From assembly GCA_019426215.1 (NCBI GenBank), contig CM033404.1, forward strand, positions 26,598,843-26,662,842: DNA of 64,000 bases. Direction: 5' to 3'. Source of the stretch: Buddleja alternifolia (lineage: Eukaryota; Streptophyta; Magnoliopsida; Lamiales; Scrophulariaceae). The notes beneath the pieces are model-generated. The model did not search any database. It worked only from the letters and a program-made list of their open reading frames with translations, and was not told the origin of the DNA. A program made the translations under genes and the position numbers. Below are positions 1 through 10,602 of this stretch, one piece after another (the first letter of the stretch is position 1; the number at the start of each line of letters is the position of its first letter).

Positions 1-958
1 TACTTCTCTGCAGATCCTGTTCCAAACAAAAAACATGGGCACTAGCCCTTGAGTCCAGAATCCATGAAGTAGAAAAAATGGTCATAGAACAATTAGTTTA
101 AAAAATAAATAGTTCCATACAATTTGCGCCTTTGCCTAATTTAGGACGGTTCCTCTTCCAGTGGCCAAGCTCACCGCATTCTAGACATCTGTCCGTCTTC
201 TTAGGTCCTTTACTCTTATAAAATCCTTAAGTCTTTCCCTTGCCCTTTTGAACACCCCCTTTAGCTCCTAGCTTGCCAGACTTCTTCTTGTTCTTTTTCT
301 TCTTAAACTTAGACTTTTTAGGTCTAGAAGAAATGACCAAGGCAGTTTCTTTTCCCTTTGGTTTCATTTGAGATTGTGCAGTAACCAATTTGTTCATTAG
401 CCCAGGTAAATTGCACTCTATCTCATTGTAGTTAAAGTTAACCACAAATTGGGAGAAGGAATCAGGAAGAGACTGCAAGATTAAGTCAGTTTGAAGGGTG
501 GCGTTCATGGTGAAGTCGAGAGCTTCCAGTTTCTCCATCCTCGAAATCATTTTGAGGACATGTTCACCAACCTTCTTACTTTCTTTCATCTTGGCTCCGA
601 AGAGCTCTTTCGATATCTCATATCATGCAGTTCCACTATATATGCTCACCACAGAGCTCTACCAGGTGAGCTAGGATAGCTCTTGCAGTGGGAATCTTAT
701 CGTGTGACCTTTGAAGTTCATTAGTCATAGATCCCAACATGTATCCTCTCACTCGGATGTCATCCTTGACCCATTTTTCATGGGCTTGGACCTCTTCCTC
801 ACTAGCACTTGTTCTAGCAGGAGCAGCCGGGATATCAGCCTCCAAGACGTATCCCAAAGATTCCATATTGAGGACAATCCTCAAATTTCTAAGTCAGTCC
901 ACATAATTGGGTCCAGTAAGAGTATTCTTTTGAGTATTATTGAAAGTGGGTTTCTCAT
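1..958 (-). pseudogene. RLC-A (TNT1-like) copia gag with start of protease, partial
   Basis: This is the structural protein of a Ty1/copia retrotransposon, reading from an ATG at 958-956 and leaving the window at base 1. The gag domain is followed by a basic Lys-rich stretch, a CX2CX4HX4C zinc knuckle (about 195-140) and the first residues of the aspartic protease. It is broken: a frameshift near the ATG and another near 600-636, a stop (CAA to TAA) near 235, and a stop just after the knuckle. The last knuckle cysteine is Arg (CGT for TGT), and the protease DSG triad reads DSR. It matches 63041-64000 closely and in the same orientation. The homology continues upstream to about 1010, where SIRE-type sequence starts. 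It is a dead fragment. Confidence 0.9.
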
Positions 959-1053
959 TTTCAGAGAGATAAACGAGAAAATAACTGCAGAAATAAACCA
1001 AATTAAATTAGATCACTTGTATTTGACTTAACCAAGAAAAATTATGGACTTAC

Positions 1054-2282
1054 CCTGATCGGTAGCCAAATCGTGTGAAAGAGGATTAGCGTCAAGCTCT
1101 GCAACAGGTTCAGAAGGGGTGGGAAGAGGGGCACTCACGGGTTCCTCAAGCGCTGGCTCTGCGAGAGTGCTTGTTGATCCCTTAGGAGTAGACCACGACG
1201 TGTGCTTTTGGGCAAGCAACACTTCCACTTCTTCTGCTTCTTCTTCTGTCTCTGGCGATATAGTAGTCGCTGGAGGAGGAGAAGGGGTTTTCAGAGGAGG
1301 GGAGGGAGACTTCTTCTTCTTCATCATCTCCTTTTTTTATTTCTTCGCTGTCTTGGAGGGGTCAGCGATCTTCAATGCAGTCTTTCTTTTTGGTCGCTTG
1401 ACCATAATATTTTCTGGCTCATCTGACGAAGAAGTCGCTCTATCCTCATCATCATCACGAACTTTGCCTTCAGCAAGGCCTTGAGCCAGGAGTCGCTTAC
1501 GTTCCTCTTTGGAAACAGCTGCTCCACCCACTCGCTCGGGGTTGAGCAACTCGCTAATCATCTTCTTCCCCTAAAATTTGGTCTCTGGCACTTTGGATCA
1601 TTAGGAAGTAACATATCCACAAGCGCTTAAAAAAAACTAAGCAAAATCTCATGAGGCTTGGGATTCACCGACATTTACATCGCTTTCTTAAAGCGATTAA
1701 AAACGTACAAAGCCGAGTTAACTTTCAGCTTGGTCAAAATGGCGATCATCATCTTATTCTGGATGATAGATACTTTGTCAAACGATCCTTTTCGGCACTC
1801 AATCATCTTTGCACAAATATTAGCCAGAATGACATATTCATCTTTCTTGTCATTCTTTTTCAAATTTGACTTGTAAGCAGCATCAACATCATCTCTTTTA
1901 ACTCGTTCCCAGACCTTGGTAGATGCTCCCATGGCCACTTCTTCAACTTCACACCCATCAGTAGGTAATTTCAGTAAATTAGCATGCAGTTGTGAAGAAA
2001 GCACAAATGGGGTTTCAGCAGATGGAAACGAACAAGAAATTGAGTTGCCATTGTCAGAAATGACGCCATTCTCAATGAAAACTTAACTTCATCCTCATGA
2101 ATGAGAGAATGAGAGGTGAGAAGGGTTCTCAAACCAGATTCTTCAATGAGAGGAAGGATTTGTCTCATCGTGAAGTTTTGATTTTCAAAGAGGTATTCCC
2201 AGTTAAGTAGGAAACCATCATTAAAACCCATGGTTTTGGAAGATTTTCCGGCAGCAGATGTGGAAGACTTTGGTGGCGCCAT
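1054..2282 (-). pseudogene. SIRE accessory ORF, first exon (plant-transposon-protein domain)
   Basis: The exon starts at an ATG at 2282-2280 (MAPPKSS...) and ends at the splice donor CAGG|GTAAGT at 1054/1053. The N-terminal part resembles the putative plant transposon protein family (PF20167-like; recognised from memory of the AKM-ECRKGS and NRF-KAM type pattern, so inference). It is followed by a segment starting near KKMISELLNP, a KRPKRK basic patch, and Pro/Ser/Glu-rich low complexity. A frameshift lies near 2085 and stops lie between 1675 and 1561. The C-terminal two thirds present in the copy at 12589-16250 are gone, replaced by RLC-A sequence 40 bases into the intron. It occupies the position where some SIRE-type elements carry an env-like ORF, but I see no signal peptide or membrane segment. 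Confidence 0.7.
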
Positions 2283-3120
2283 TGATGAAAAGATAAGCTT
2301 TTGAGAAGGAAGAAGAAAGATTTTTGCCTTTAGAGAATTTTTACGACACGAAGAATATGAAAGTGATAAAGTTTTTCTGTAAAAATTTGATGGGTCTAAA
2401 TAGATGGCAAAAAGTAACTCCTCAATTTCTTTGATAAAAGCCACGTGTGAATGCAGTCAATCAAAATGAAAAACATTGAATCTAAGCCATTTAATCGTAA
2501 AGATGGATGTAAAGGAGGCGATAAATCAGTATAACTGGTGTAAAATATAAAACTTGGAGTCCGTAATTACTTTTCAAAAATGTTAAAGATTTTGAAAATA
2601 TTTAATCGTGAATTGCACGCGCCTGTTGGTACACTGACACGTACCCAGGCAAGTACCAATACTGAACCGCCTATTTTGAGATAGGTGTATTTAACCGTCA
2701 ATTTGATTTGATAGGAGCGCGTGGGCCGTTGTCAAATCTTATCTTTTGGACTTGCCCACACGCTACCTTAGCGATCAAAACAATGCATGATATTCAGAGT
2801 AAGTTTCTTAGTGTTAAAGTGGGAATATACTTAACGCTAAAGATTTATTTTATTAAAGAATATTTAATCGCTGTTTAGACATAATACTTTTCATTTTATT
2901 AGCGATCAAATTGTCATTCATAAATGTAAACGTTAATGATCAATACATAAAGTTTTTCAAAGTCATTTTTTATCATAGTCGCTTACTAATTGGAATAAGT
3001 ACAATTTTAAAGTTCCCCTTAGAATTGATAACTCCTTTCAATTTCTGAAAACTTTTTAGACATTATAATAAAGTGGATTCCCCCTAAATTATATGCCTAT
3101 AAAAGTATGATGCTTCATGA
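2283..3120 (-). other. SIRE spacer between pol and accessory ORF
   Basis: AT-rich non-coding spacer downstream of the RNase H stop. It contains a stretch around 2600-2700 (cgcgtgcaattcacg on the minus strand) that is also recognisable in the plus copy near 12450-12500, so it is element sequence and not host DNA. No gene seen. Confidence 0.6.
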
Positions 3121-4269
3121 TTAAGTGTTTAAATCAATCATACCTAATTCACTTCTCGAAGTGAGAAAACGTTGTCCATTGAGCGCTTTTATGAAGTTAT
3201 CTGTCAATTGTTTGTCAGTTCCAATGAAATGCATGGAGATATCTTTCTTTTGAACATGATCACGCAAGAAATGGTAGCGAATGTCAATGTGTTTAGTTCT
3301 AGAATAAAGGACTGGGTTTTGGGTCATATCTAAAGCACTTTGGTTATTACAATGGATTGGGGTAGGACCTAAGAGGATTCCATAATCTTTAAGTTATTGC
3401 CTCATTCAAAGGATTTGTGCACAACAACTTCTACCAGCTACGTACTCGGCTTCAGCGGTAGAAATCGCTATGGATTGTTGTTTCTTACAATGCCACGAAA
3501 CCAATCTATCACCTAGAAATTGACATGTACTACTAGTACTTTTTCTATCTATTTTGCATCCTGCAAATCTGCATCTGAATAACCAATTAGTTCAAAAGGA
3601 GAGTCTCTTGGATATCATAAGCCCACATTTTGTATGCCTTTTAAGTATTTAAGGATTCTCTTGGCAACACTTAGGTGTGACTCTCTTGGATCAGCTTGAA
3701 AGCGTGCACACATGCATACCAAAAATATAATATCAGGTCTACTAGCGGTAAGATAAAGAAGTGATCCAATGATACCTCTATCGTTAGTGATATCAATTTT
3801 CTTCCCACTTTCATCTTTATCAAACTTAAGCGTTTGGCTCATTGAAATTTTTGAAGATTATGCATTTTCCAAACCAAATTTTTTAATCATATCTCTTGTA
3901 TATTTAGTTTGGTTTTTAAATATGCCATAAGGGAGTTGCTTAACTTGTAATCCTAAAAAGAAAGTTAATTCACCCATCATGCTCATTTCAAATTGATCTT
4001 GCATCATTTTAAAAAAATTCTCACACAATCGCTTATTAGTAGATCCGAAAATAATATCATCAACATAAATTTGGATTAAGAGAATATCTTCATTATGGGT
4101 AATTTTAAATAACGTTGTGTCAACGCTGCCTGTTGAAAAGCCTATACTTATAAGGAAGATAGAAAGAGTGTCATATCATGCTCTTGGTGCTTCTTTAAGG
4201 ACATAGAGCGTCTTATCCAATTTGTAGACCATACTTTTTCCATAGTTGATGAATCCTGGGGGTTGTTCC
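3121..4269 (-). pseudogene. SIRE-like copia reverse transcriptase (C-terminal part) and RNase H
   Basis: On the minus strand the sequence starts inside the RT at the EQPPGF motif and continues through the YVDD catalytic motif (around 4060), the GSLLYL...RPDI segment (3842-3700) and RNase H, ending at a TAA at 3123-3121 after GMIDLN. Nonsense codons and frameshifts occur throughout, notably around 3400-3610 and near 3850-4190. The 5' edge is created by insertion of the CACTA terminal repeat within the codons for the loop before PPGF. The homologous region of the plus copy is 10830-11979. Confidence 0.9.
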
Positions 4270-4286
4270 CACTACTACAGAAAAGG
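4270..4286. repeat. CACTA left terminal inverted repeat
   Basis: CACTACTACAGAAAAGG begins directly after the interrupted SIRE RT codons. CACTA at the tip and the ACAGAAAA continuation are typical of plant En/Spm elements. The partner repeat is not in the window. Confidence 0.85.
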
Positions 4287-4287
4287 C

Positions 4288-4565
4288 CTATTACAGAGGT
4301 TTTTTTGGACCTAGTAGGCAATGCTGTAATATGGCTTAGGCCTATTACAGCGGTGAAAAACCGCTATAATAGGTACCCTTATTACAGCGGTTCTAGCCCG
4401 AACCGCTGTAATAGGTTTTTTATTTATTTTTGTTAAATAAAATTTCGAACCCTATTACAGCTGTTCCAGCCCGAACCGCTGTAATAGGGTACAATTTTTT
4501 ATTTTTATTTTTAATTTTTGAAACCTATTACAACGGTTCAACTAGAACCGCTGTAATAGGGTTTC
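4288..4565. repeat. CACTA subterminal hairpin array
   Basis: The unit CCTATTACAGCGGTTC is repeated in alternating orientation, so that each pair (about 4331-4373, 4379-4414, 4447-4490, 4525-4562) can fold into a hairpin with a 10-16 bp stem. In the family, subterminal repeats bind the smaller transposase protein. Here the units are arranged as inverted pairs spaced by AT-rich linkers. Confidence 0.85.
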
Positions 4566-4869
4566 AAATTGATTTTTTAAATTTTTTATTTTTGCACCCT
4601 TTTACAGTAATATTCTTGTACAGTAATATTCAATAAACCAACATAACAAATTCCAGCTGCACAGTAAAACATATTCAACATAAACAACAAAAAAGCCAAA
4701 CTTCAATATTACCAATTCTTTCCTCCAGTTACAACAAAATTTTATAATCTCCAACAAATGATCACGTGTTAATTTACAATCAATTAATTAAATTACTCAC
4801 AATTTAAATACAATAAATTAAATCACAATTTACAACAAGTCAATGTACAAAAAATACAGCACCTAATTT
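4566..4869. other. CACTA AT-rich 3' untranslated region
   Basis: AT-rich sequence between the subterminal hairpins and the stop codon of the leftward gene. No ORF or repeat of note apart from two tacagtaatattc copies near 4605-4632. Confidence 0.6.
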
Positions 4870-5414
4870 CTAAGGAGCTTCTATGAAAATGTATTGTGCC
4901 ACTTCGCAGCATACTTCATCAATTTGCTCTTGAGTATAGAAGGATTGAGAATCATGAAAGTACTGCAAGATATTTATAGAGTTAATTGCAAACTCAATTA
5001 CCTACCAAAGGTTTAATAACTTCAAAAGGGATAGAAATTAAGTATATATTAGGATTATGCATACCGCTGTTGGGATTATATATTGTCTGTGGCTAAGAAC
5101 CTCTTTCATGAATCTCATAACGAAGTAGCCACAATCCACCTCGTTTGTCTGTCGGGCGCACTACAAAACTAATGAAAGTTACGTTGTATTAGAACACTAA
5201 CTTCTATACGAACATATAATCTCTTGAAACTAGAAAATGTTAACTTTTATTTTAATCCATTGACAGGCCTTGTTTTTGGATTTCTTGGAATGGTTGTTGC
5301 GATTTCCACGAAATATGTGCACAGCCCTATAAAAAAATATAAAAAACAAGGAAATATGTCAAAACCAAGCTATTATGTGAAATAAGGAATATATATACAC
5401 TTTAAAAAAATATT

Positions 5415-7199
5415 TGTTAAGAAATTTCATGTTAAATGTTTTATGTTAGACCCCACAAAAGTGAGCTTATGCTTTCATAGAAAATATTGTTTAAGCGTTT
5501 GAAAGTTTACTTATTTGTTTCGGCTTGTAATTTCTATCTTTATAGATTTTAGACTAAGCATTTTTAGACTAAGTCGCTAGTAGAGTTCTAAGTGAGTCTA
5601 CTGAAGACAAAGTTGAAGATCATAATAAAGATGAAGATTGAATTCTTAGCGTCGGTCAAACGCTAAAGAACTATTTCAGGTAGTTTTCAATCAAGCGCTT
5701 AAGAACTAAATGATTTTAGACTAAATCTTTGACACTAAGTCATTGATGGATTTCTGAGTGAGTCTATCAAGAATAATGTTGAAGATCAGCGTCTGAAGTC
5801 AAGAGAAGGTTGAAGAGCTGCCTTAAGCGTCTGTCAAGAGCTTAAAGCTTATCTCAAGAACTTCCAAAATCAAGCGACCAACATTTAGACATTACTCGAT
5901 TACTTAAAACCCAAGTTATAAAAGACCTAATGCAAAATAACAAATGGATATTTATTTTCAACGGAAATAAAAGCAAGATGCATTAAAAGTCGGATAAGTG
6001 CTATTAAAATATACGCACTATAACTTATGGGCAAGCCACTCTTTGACCAAGACTGTCGGATTCCAAAAATCAAGACCATGCCTAACCAATTGAATATAAC
6101 CGAAAATTCAGGAATGTCAGACAGGGAATGTTTCGGGAGACGTGCATCTCAATGTGTCCAACGGACAAATTCCAAAGCACCTATAAATAGTCTCCTCAGC
6201 CAAAACCCTAAAAACACAAGAGTATATACAAGAGTGATGACAAGATATTAACACATACACAAAAATTACTCACTGTTGCATATAGAAAAATATACAAAAA
6301 GGGTACGAACTTTGCCAAAGAAAAGCTTAAAAACTCCATAGCCAAAATTCTTTCTAGCTTTTCACAACCATTCCAAAGACAGTCACAAATATCTCAAACC
6401 TCTTTCTAGAAGAACCCTACACTATTATTGAGATATCCCAAGTTGTTTGAACTTTCCAAAAACAAACAAACCAGTGAACAAAAACTCTCAACATATTTCA
6501 ACTAAGTGAGAAAGTGTGTTGACTTACAAGCTGTATTTTTGTGTAAAAGAAGCTTGTGTAAAAAGATCTTTATTGGAGCTGAAATCTGTGTGACCAAGGA
6601 GTTCCAAGATCGATTGTTACTTGCATTATTTCTGGGTGAAAGAAGCAAGAGGATAGAAGTGACCTGTAGCAGAAATCTGTGTGACCAAGGAGCTCAAGTC
6701 ATCAACATCCGCATTACCTCTATTTTGTAGAAGTCTCGGTGTGACTCTTCGATAATCATCATAGTGGATGTCCTCCCTAATAAAAGGAGAAGAAGGACGT
6801 AGCTGGGATTACATCACCCAGTGAACCTTACAAATATCCTGTGTCATTTACTGTTTTATTCATTTACTATTTTATTGCCTTACTATTCATATTGCATACA
6901 TCTTGAAAAAAAATTTAAAATAGCTAAGCGACTACTTTAATTTAAACCGAACACTAAGCTATAAAAATTATTTTCGCTGTGCTAACACTGATTAAGTGAC
7001 TAAACATTGCCCTACTTCGGCAAGCGTTAAAATCACTAAGTCTAAGTTAACTTTTCTCAAGCGCCCGACCTTGCGCTTAAGCTTTCCAAGCGTTCAAATG
7101 CATCAAAAGTGATACGATTTTTAGAAGTTGAAAAAGACTCCAGGGTCTATTCAACCCTCCCCCCTTCTAGACCCTTTCGTATACCACTTAGGACCAATA
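5415..7199 (+). repeat. SIRE 5' LTR
   Basis: About 1785 bp, TG start at 5415, end at ACCAATA just before the primer site (the 3' copy ends ACCAACA, so the terminal CA is mutated here). It has a TATA box at 6181 and a C-rich tract near 7158. Solo and partial relatives lie at 54543-56040 and 57751-58289; these contain TTTGATGATGACAAGATAGG near the start, which is deleted here around 5440. Confidence 0.9.
6181..6190 (+). promoter_or_regulatory. SIRE LTR TATA box
   Basis: CTATAAATAG followed by TCTCCTCAGCC. The same sequence is kept in the 3' LTR at about 16351. It marks the likely pol II start of the genomic RNA about 30 bases downstream, which would make the rest of the LTR the R-U5 part. Confidence 0.65.
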
Positions 7200-7201
7200 A
7201 G

Positions 7202-7213
7202 TGGTATCAGAGC
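7202..7213 (+). other. SIRE primer binding site, initiator Met-tRNA
   Basis: TGGTATCAGAGC lies two bases after the LTR end. This is the usual copia complement of the 3' end of initiator methionine tRNA. Confidence 0.88.
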
Positions 7214-7310
7214 GGTTGAAGTTGAAACCTAAGCATTTCCGAGTGTAATTGCTTGTTTAGATCCATTTTTCTAAAACTTAGTTGCTTTTAAAATTTCTTT
7301 TAAACTTTTC

Positions 7311-9338
7311 ATGGCATTTTCTAAAGTTCCTAAGTTAACTGAGTCAAACTATGACTCATGGAAGGTCAAAACTTTTACTTATTTGTGTTCACGTGATGAT
7401 GAAATGTGTGATATCATTTCAGATGGACCAATCAAAACATACAAGGTTATTACCAGAGAGCCCGGAGCCACAGAAGAAACACCTGATGGCTATGTGGAAA
7501 AGCCTAAGCAAGAGTGGTCAATCGATGAGCGTCGACGAGCAAATCCAGACAATGTTGGTCGAAATGCTTTATACACAACCATTGGTGATAATGATAACTT
7601 ATTCAACAAAGTCAAATCATGCAATTCAACTAAAGAAATTTAGGATAAGTTAGCTACTATTTGTGGTGGCTCAGCACACATCAAGGAAAACAAATTATCA
7701 ATTGCCAAAGAAAAGTTCAACAGTTTTAAGATGTTACCCAATGAGAAGCTAGAGCAACTAGACATGAGATTTACAGATCTTGTCATAGAATTAACATCTT
7801 TGGGTATGGAATTACAAAATTGGGAAATGGTTGTCAAGATCTTCAGAAGTCTCCCGAGTAGATTCCTTATAAAGACAACTGCAATGAGAGAATCAAACAA
7901 TCTGGATAGTCTAACTTCAGAAGATGTTTTTTCAGAACTCAAAGCGTTTGAGTTTGAGTTAAATTCGGCTAGCGAAGCTGTAAGCAATCCGGTGATTGAG
8001 TCTGGAGCGCTGATGGCATCAATCAAAGGAAAATCTAGTAACAAGGGAAAGGTTTCAGATATGAGTGAGGAAGAGGAACTAGCGTTTCTAAATAGATTCA
8101 GAAAGTTCCTAAGATATGAGAAGAAAGGAAGTAGTCCTAAACATCACGGACAAAATTCATAACAAGCGCCTGCTCCCATTCAACAACAGTGTCAAGCGCC
8201 TCACTATCCTGCACCTTCATCTCCAGCACCAATTCAGTATTAAGCGTCTTCTCAGCATGATCTCTCAGAACCAGTGGTCTCAAAACCACAATTTGCAAGA
8301 TTAACAAATGAACAAAAGATGAAAACTAATCTTTGTTATAATTGCAGGAAACCAGGGCATTTCCAAGCTAATTGCCCATATCCAAATATGTCTAAGCCTA
8401 CAAAGCAAGACCAAGAGGATAGAAACCAATTCAGGAACAATCTTAGGCAACAAGGCTTTCTAGCAGAATCAGAACCACCCTACACACCTGTAGAGGACTG
8501 GGAATCATCAGATGAAAGCAGTGATGATGAGCCATCAAGCGACTCAACATTCCTTTATCTCATGACAAGAGATGATGAAGCGTCTGACGACTCGCTATCT
8601 GAGGTAACCACTAAATTATATCATCATATTTCTTATGATGAATTACTTGACAAAGTAAAAGAATATTATAAAGATTATCAAGATGCAGCCAAATTATTTC
8701 AAAACCACTTTAATACTATTTCAGCACTCAAAAGCGATAATGTAATGCTCAAGGTAGAGTTGCAAATTCAGCAACAATGTATTAAGAAGAATCAATCGCT
8801 TGAAAGTGAAATTACTCAATTAAAAAGTGATATTGATATAATGGTGAGGAGAGAAGCTGAAGTGATCGCTAGACTTGCCAAATCAGAGCAGCTAATCTCA
8901 TCATTATCAAAAGCATCAAGAACGCTAGATAATGTGACAGAAATAACCAGACTATTTGGTGAAAAGACCGGTTTAGGTAGTAATAAATTTAGTCATAAAA
9001 CCAAAGAGTCTGAGGTTATGGCAACCAACAAAGGAAAAGGTATAGCGTTTGTTGAGAAGAGTTCAAACAGTCAAATACTGAATGAACCTAAAAATATTGG
9101 TACGAGGACAAATGAGAAAGTCAATACTGACTCAGGCAAAGGAAAGACCAAAGTGAATGATTCACAAAAGAAAGTCTATCCAAACGCTCAAAAGGCTAAG
9201 GAGAAACCTTTTACAAGTAAATCAAACGCTAAGCGTCCCGCACCAAAAGTGCATCCTAAACCAGTACCAAGGAAATACCAACGTCAATATCCACAAAGAT
9301 CTAGATCATATTATCATTACTATGATAACTATGATTAG
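7311..9338 (+). pseudogene. SIRE-like copia gag
   Basis: From ATG 7311 (MAFSKVPKLTESNYDSWK) one frame runs to a TAG at 9336-9338, interrupted only by stops at 7641, 8160 and near 8241. The N-terminal Copia-gag region is followed by a UBN2-like gag domain (about 7730-7960), then a CX2CX4HX4C zinc knuckle CYNCRKPGHFQANC (8335-8376), an acidic Ser-rich stretch, a long coiled-coil segment (about 8700-8930) and a Lys-rich tail. Stops such as GAG/CAA to TAG/TAA look like simple point decay. Just after 9338 a frameshift separates it from the protease. Large gag with a post-knuckle coiled coil is typical of the SIRE lineage. Confidence 0.9.
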
Positions 9339-9542
9339 GACTATGATTATTACTATAATAAGGATATTACTATACACCTAAAAATCACACACAACATAAA
9401 CCGAAACCTAAGAAGGCTAATCTTCCTGTAATGAAGACAAGGCAAATATGGGTTCCAAAAATTCTAATTCAAACCAATGTTACTAACAAGGAAGGACCCA
9501 AAACAAATTGGGTACCTAAGAAAAATTAGAACTGCCCTTTGA

Positions 9543-10602
9543 ATGCAGGTACCTAGAACCAACACCGACACTTCAATTTGGTACATAGATAGTGGATCAT
9601 TGAGACACATGACTGGGTCAAGGGATCTCTTGATCAACTATCATGCAACCAATGGTCCTCAAGTTATATTCGGTGATAACTCAAAAGGTAAAACTAAAGG
9701 TATAGGTATCATGCATAAGGGGAACATCATGATTAGTGATGTGTATTACGTTGAGGGCCTTAAGCATAATCTTCTAAGTATAAGTCAGTTTTGTGATAAA
9801 GGTTTTGAAGTTAAATTTTCCAGTGACTATTGCTATATTAATGACGCTAAGACTGGATATACTAAATTGAAAGAAAAAATAACAAACAATGTGTATTTAG
9901 TAGATTGGCGTTCAACATTAGATAACAACCCTACATGTTTCTAGCTAAAAATCAAAATGAATTGGGTTGGTTATGGAATAGAAAAATGAATCATCTCAAC
10001 TTTAAGGCAATCTCTCAATGAATATCGCTAAATCTAGTAGAGGGATTCCCTAAAGGTTCCTTTAACAAAGATCGCTTATGTGATGCATGTCAAATGAGTA
10101 AACAAGTCAAATCATCTTTCAAGAAGAAACCACATCTATCTACATCGCGAATACTTGAACTATTGCATTTAGATTTGTTTGGTCCTATTCAAATCATGAG
10201 CGTTAGTGGTAAAAAGTATTCACTAGTAATAGTTGATGATTTCTCACGCTATACATAAGTAGAATTTCTAGCATCCAAAGATGAAACTAGTGTCAAGCTC
10301 ACATCGCTAATTCAGCAATTACAAAATTTAAAATATCTAAAGTTGACAAGAATTAGAACCGATAGAGGAACTGAATTTACTAACCATATTGTTGAAAAGT
10401 TTTGTAAAGATTTTGGAATACTTCATGAGTATTCAGCGCCTAGAACACCTCAACAAAATGGAGTTGCCGAGCGACAGAACGGAACTCTTAAAGAAGCCGC
10501 TAGGACTATGTTAGCTGAGTCTAAGCTGCCTCAAAGGTTTTAGGCCGAAGCTATCAATACCGCTTGTTACACTCAGAACCGGTGTATGATCAACAAGCAA
10601 TT
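9543..10602 (+). pseudogene. SIRE-like copia protease and integrase, C-terminally deleted
   Basis: The protease begins near 9543 with the DSG triad in WYIDSGSLRHMTG (9585-9610) and ends at a TAG at 9942-9944. The GAG-pre-integrase zinc region follows in another frame: the first His of the HHCC is Asn (LWNRKMNH, near 9975) and the CDAC pair is kept (10084). The integrase core keeps LDLFGP and VDDFSR aspartates and the TDRGTEF and QQNGVAE blocks (10370-10480). There are stops near 10019, 10257 and 10541. After TACYTQNR (about 10580) the sequence jumps straight to the RT, so the integrase C-terminus and the linker, several hundred bases in a full element, are missing. Confidence 0.88.

Larger units (their letters stand above)
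1011..4269 (-). mobile_element. SIRE/Maximus-like copia, 3' half only
   Basis: Reading on the minus strand, the order is RT, RNase H, an AT-rich spacer and then the accessory ORF, the same order as in the fuller copy at 5415-17362. Everything upstream of the RT is missing because the CACTA terminal repeat begins at 4270. The downstream end is cut at about 1010, inside the first intron of the accessory ORF, by RLC-A sequence. No LTR remains. Identity with 5415-17362 is obvious in the RNase H and spacer. Confidence 0.85.

Noticed and set aside
1119..1484. Plus-strand Ser/Phe-rich open frame
   Set aside because: Antisense of the Lys/Glu-rich accessory exon; composition explains the absence of stops.
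5425..5429. TTTCA as target duplication with an LTR start at 5430
   Set aside because: Homologous LTRs share the sequence upstream to TGTTAAGAAATTTC, and only a start at 5415 gives a matching 5-bp duplication (ATATT).
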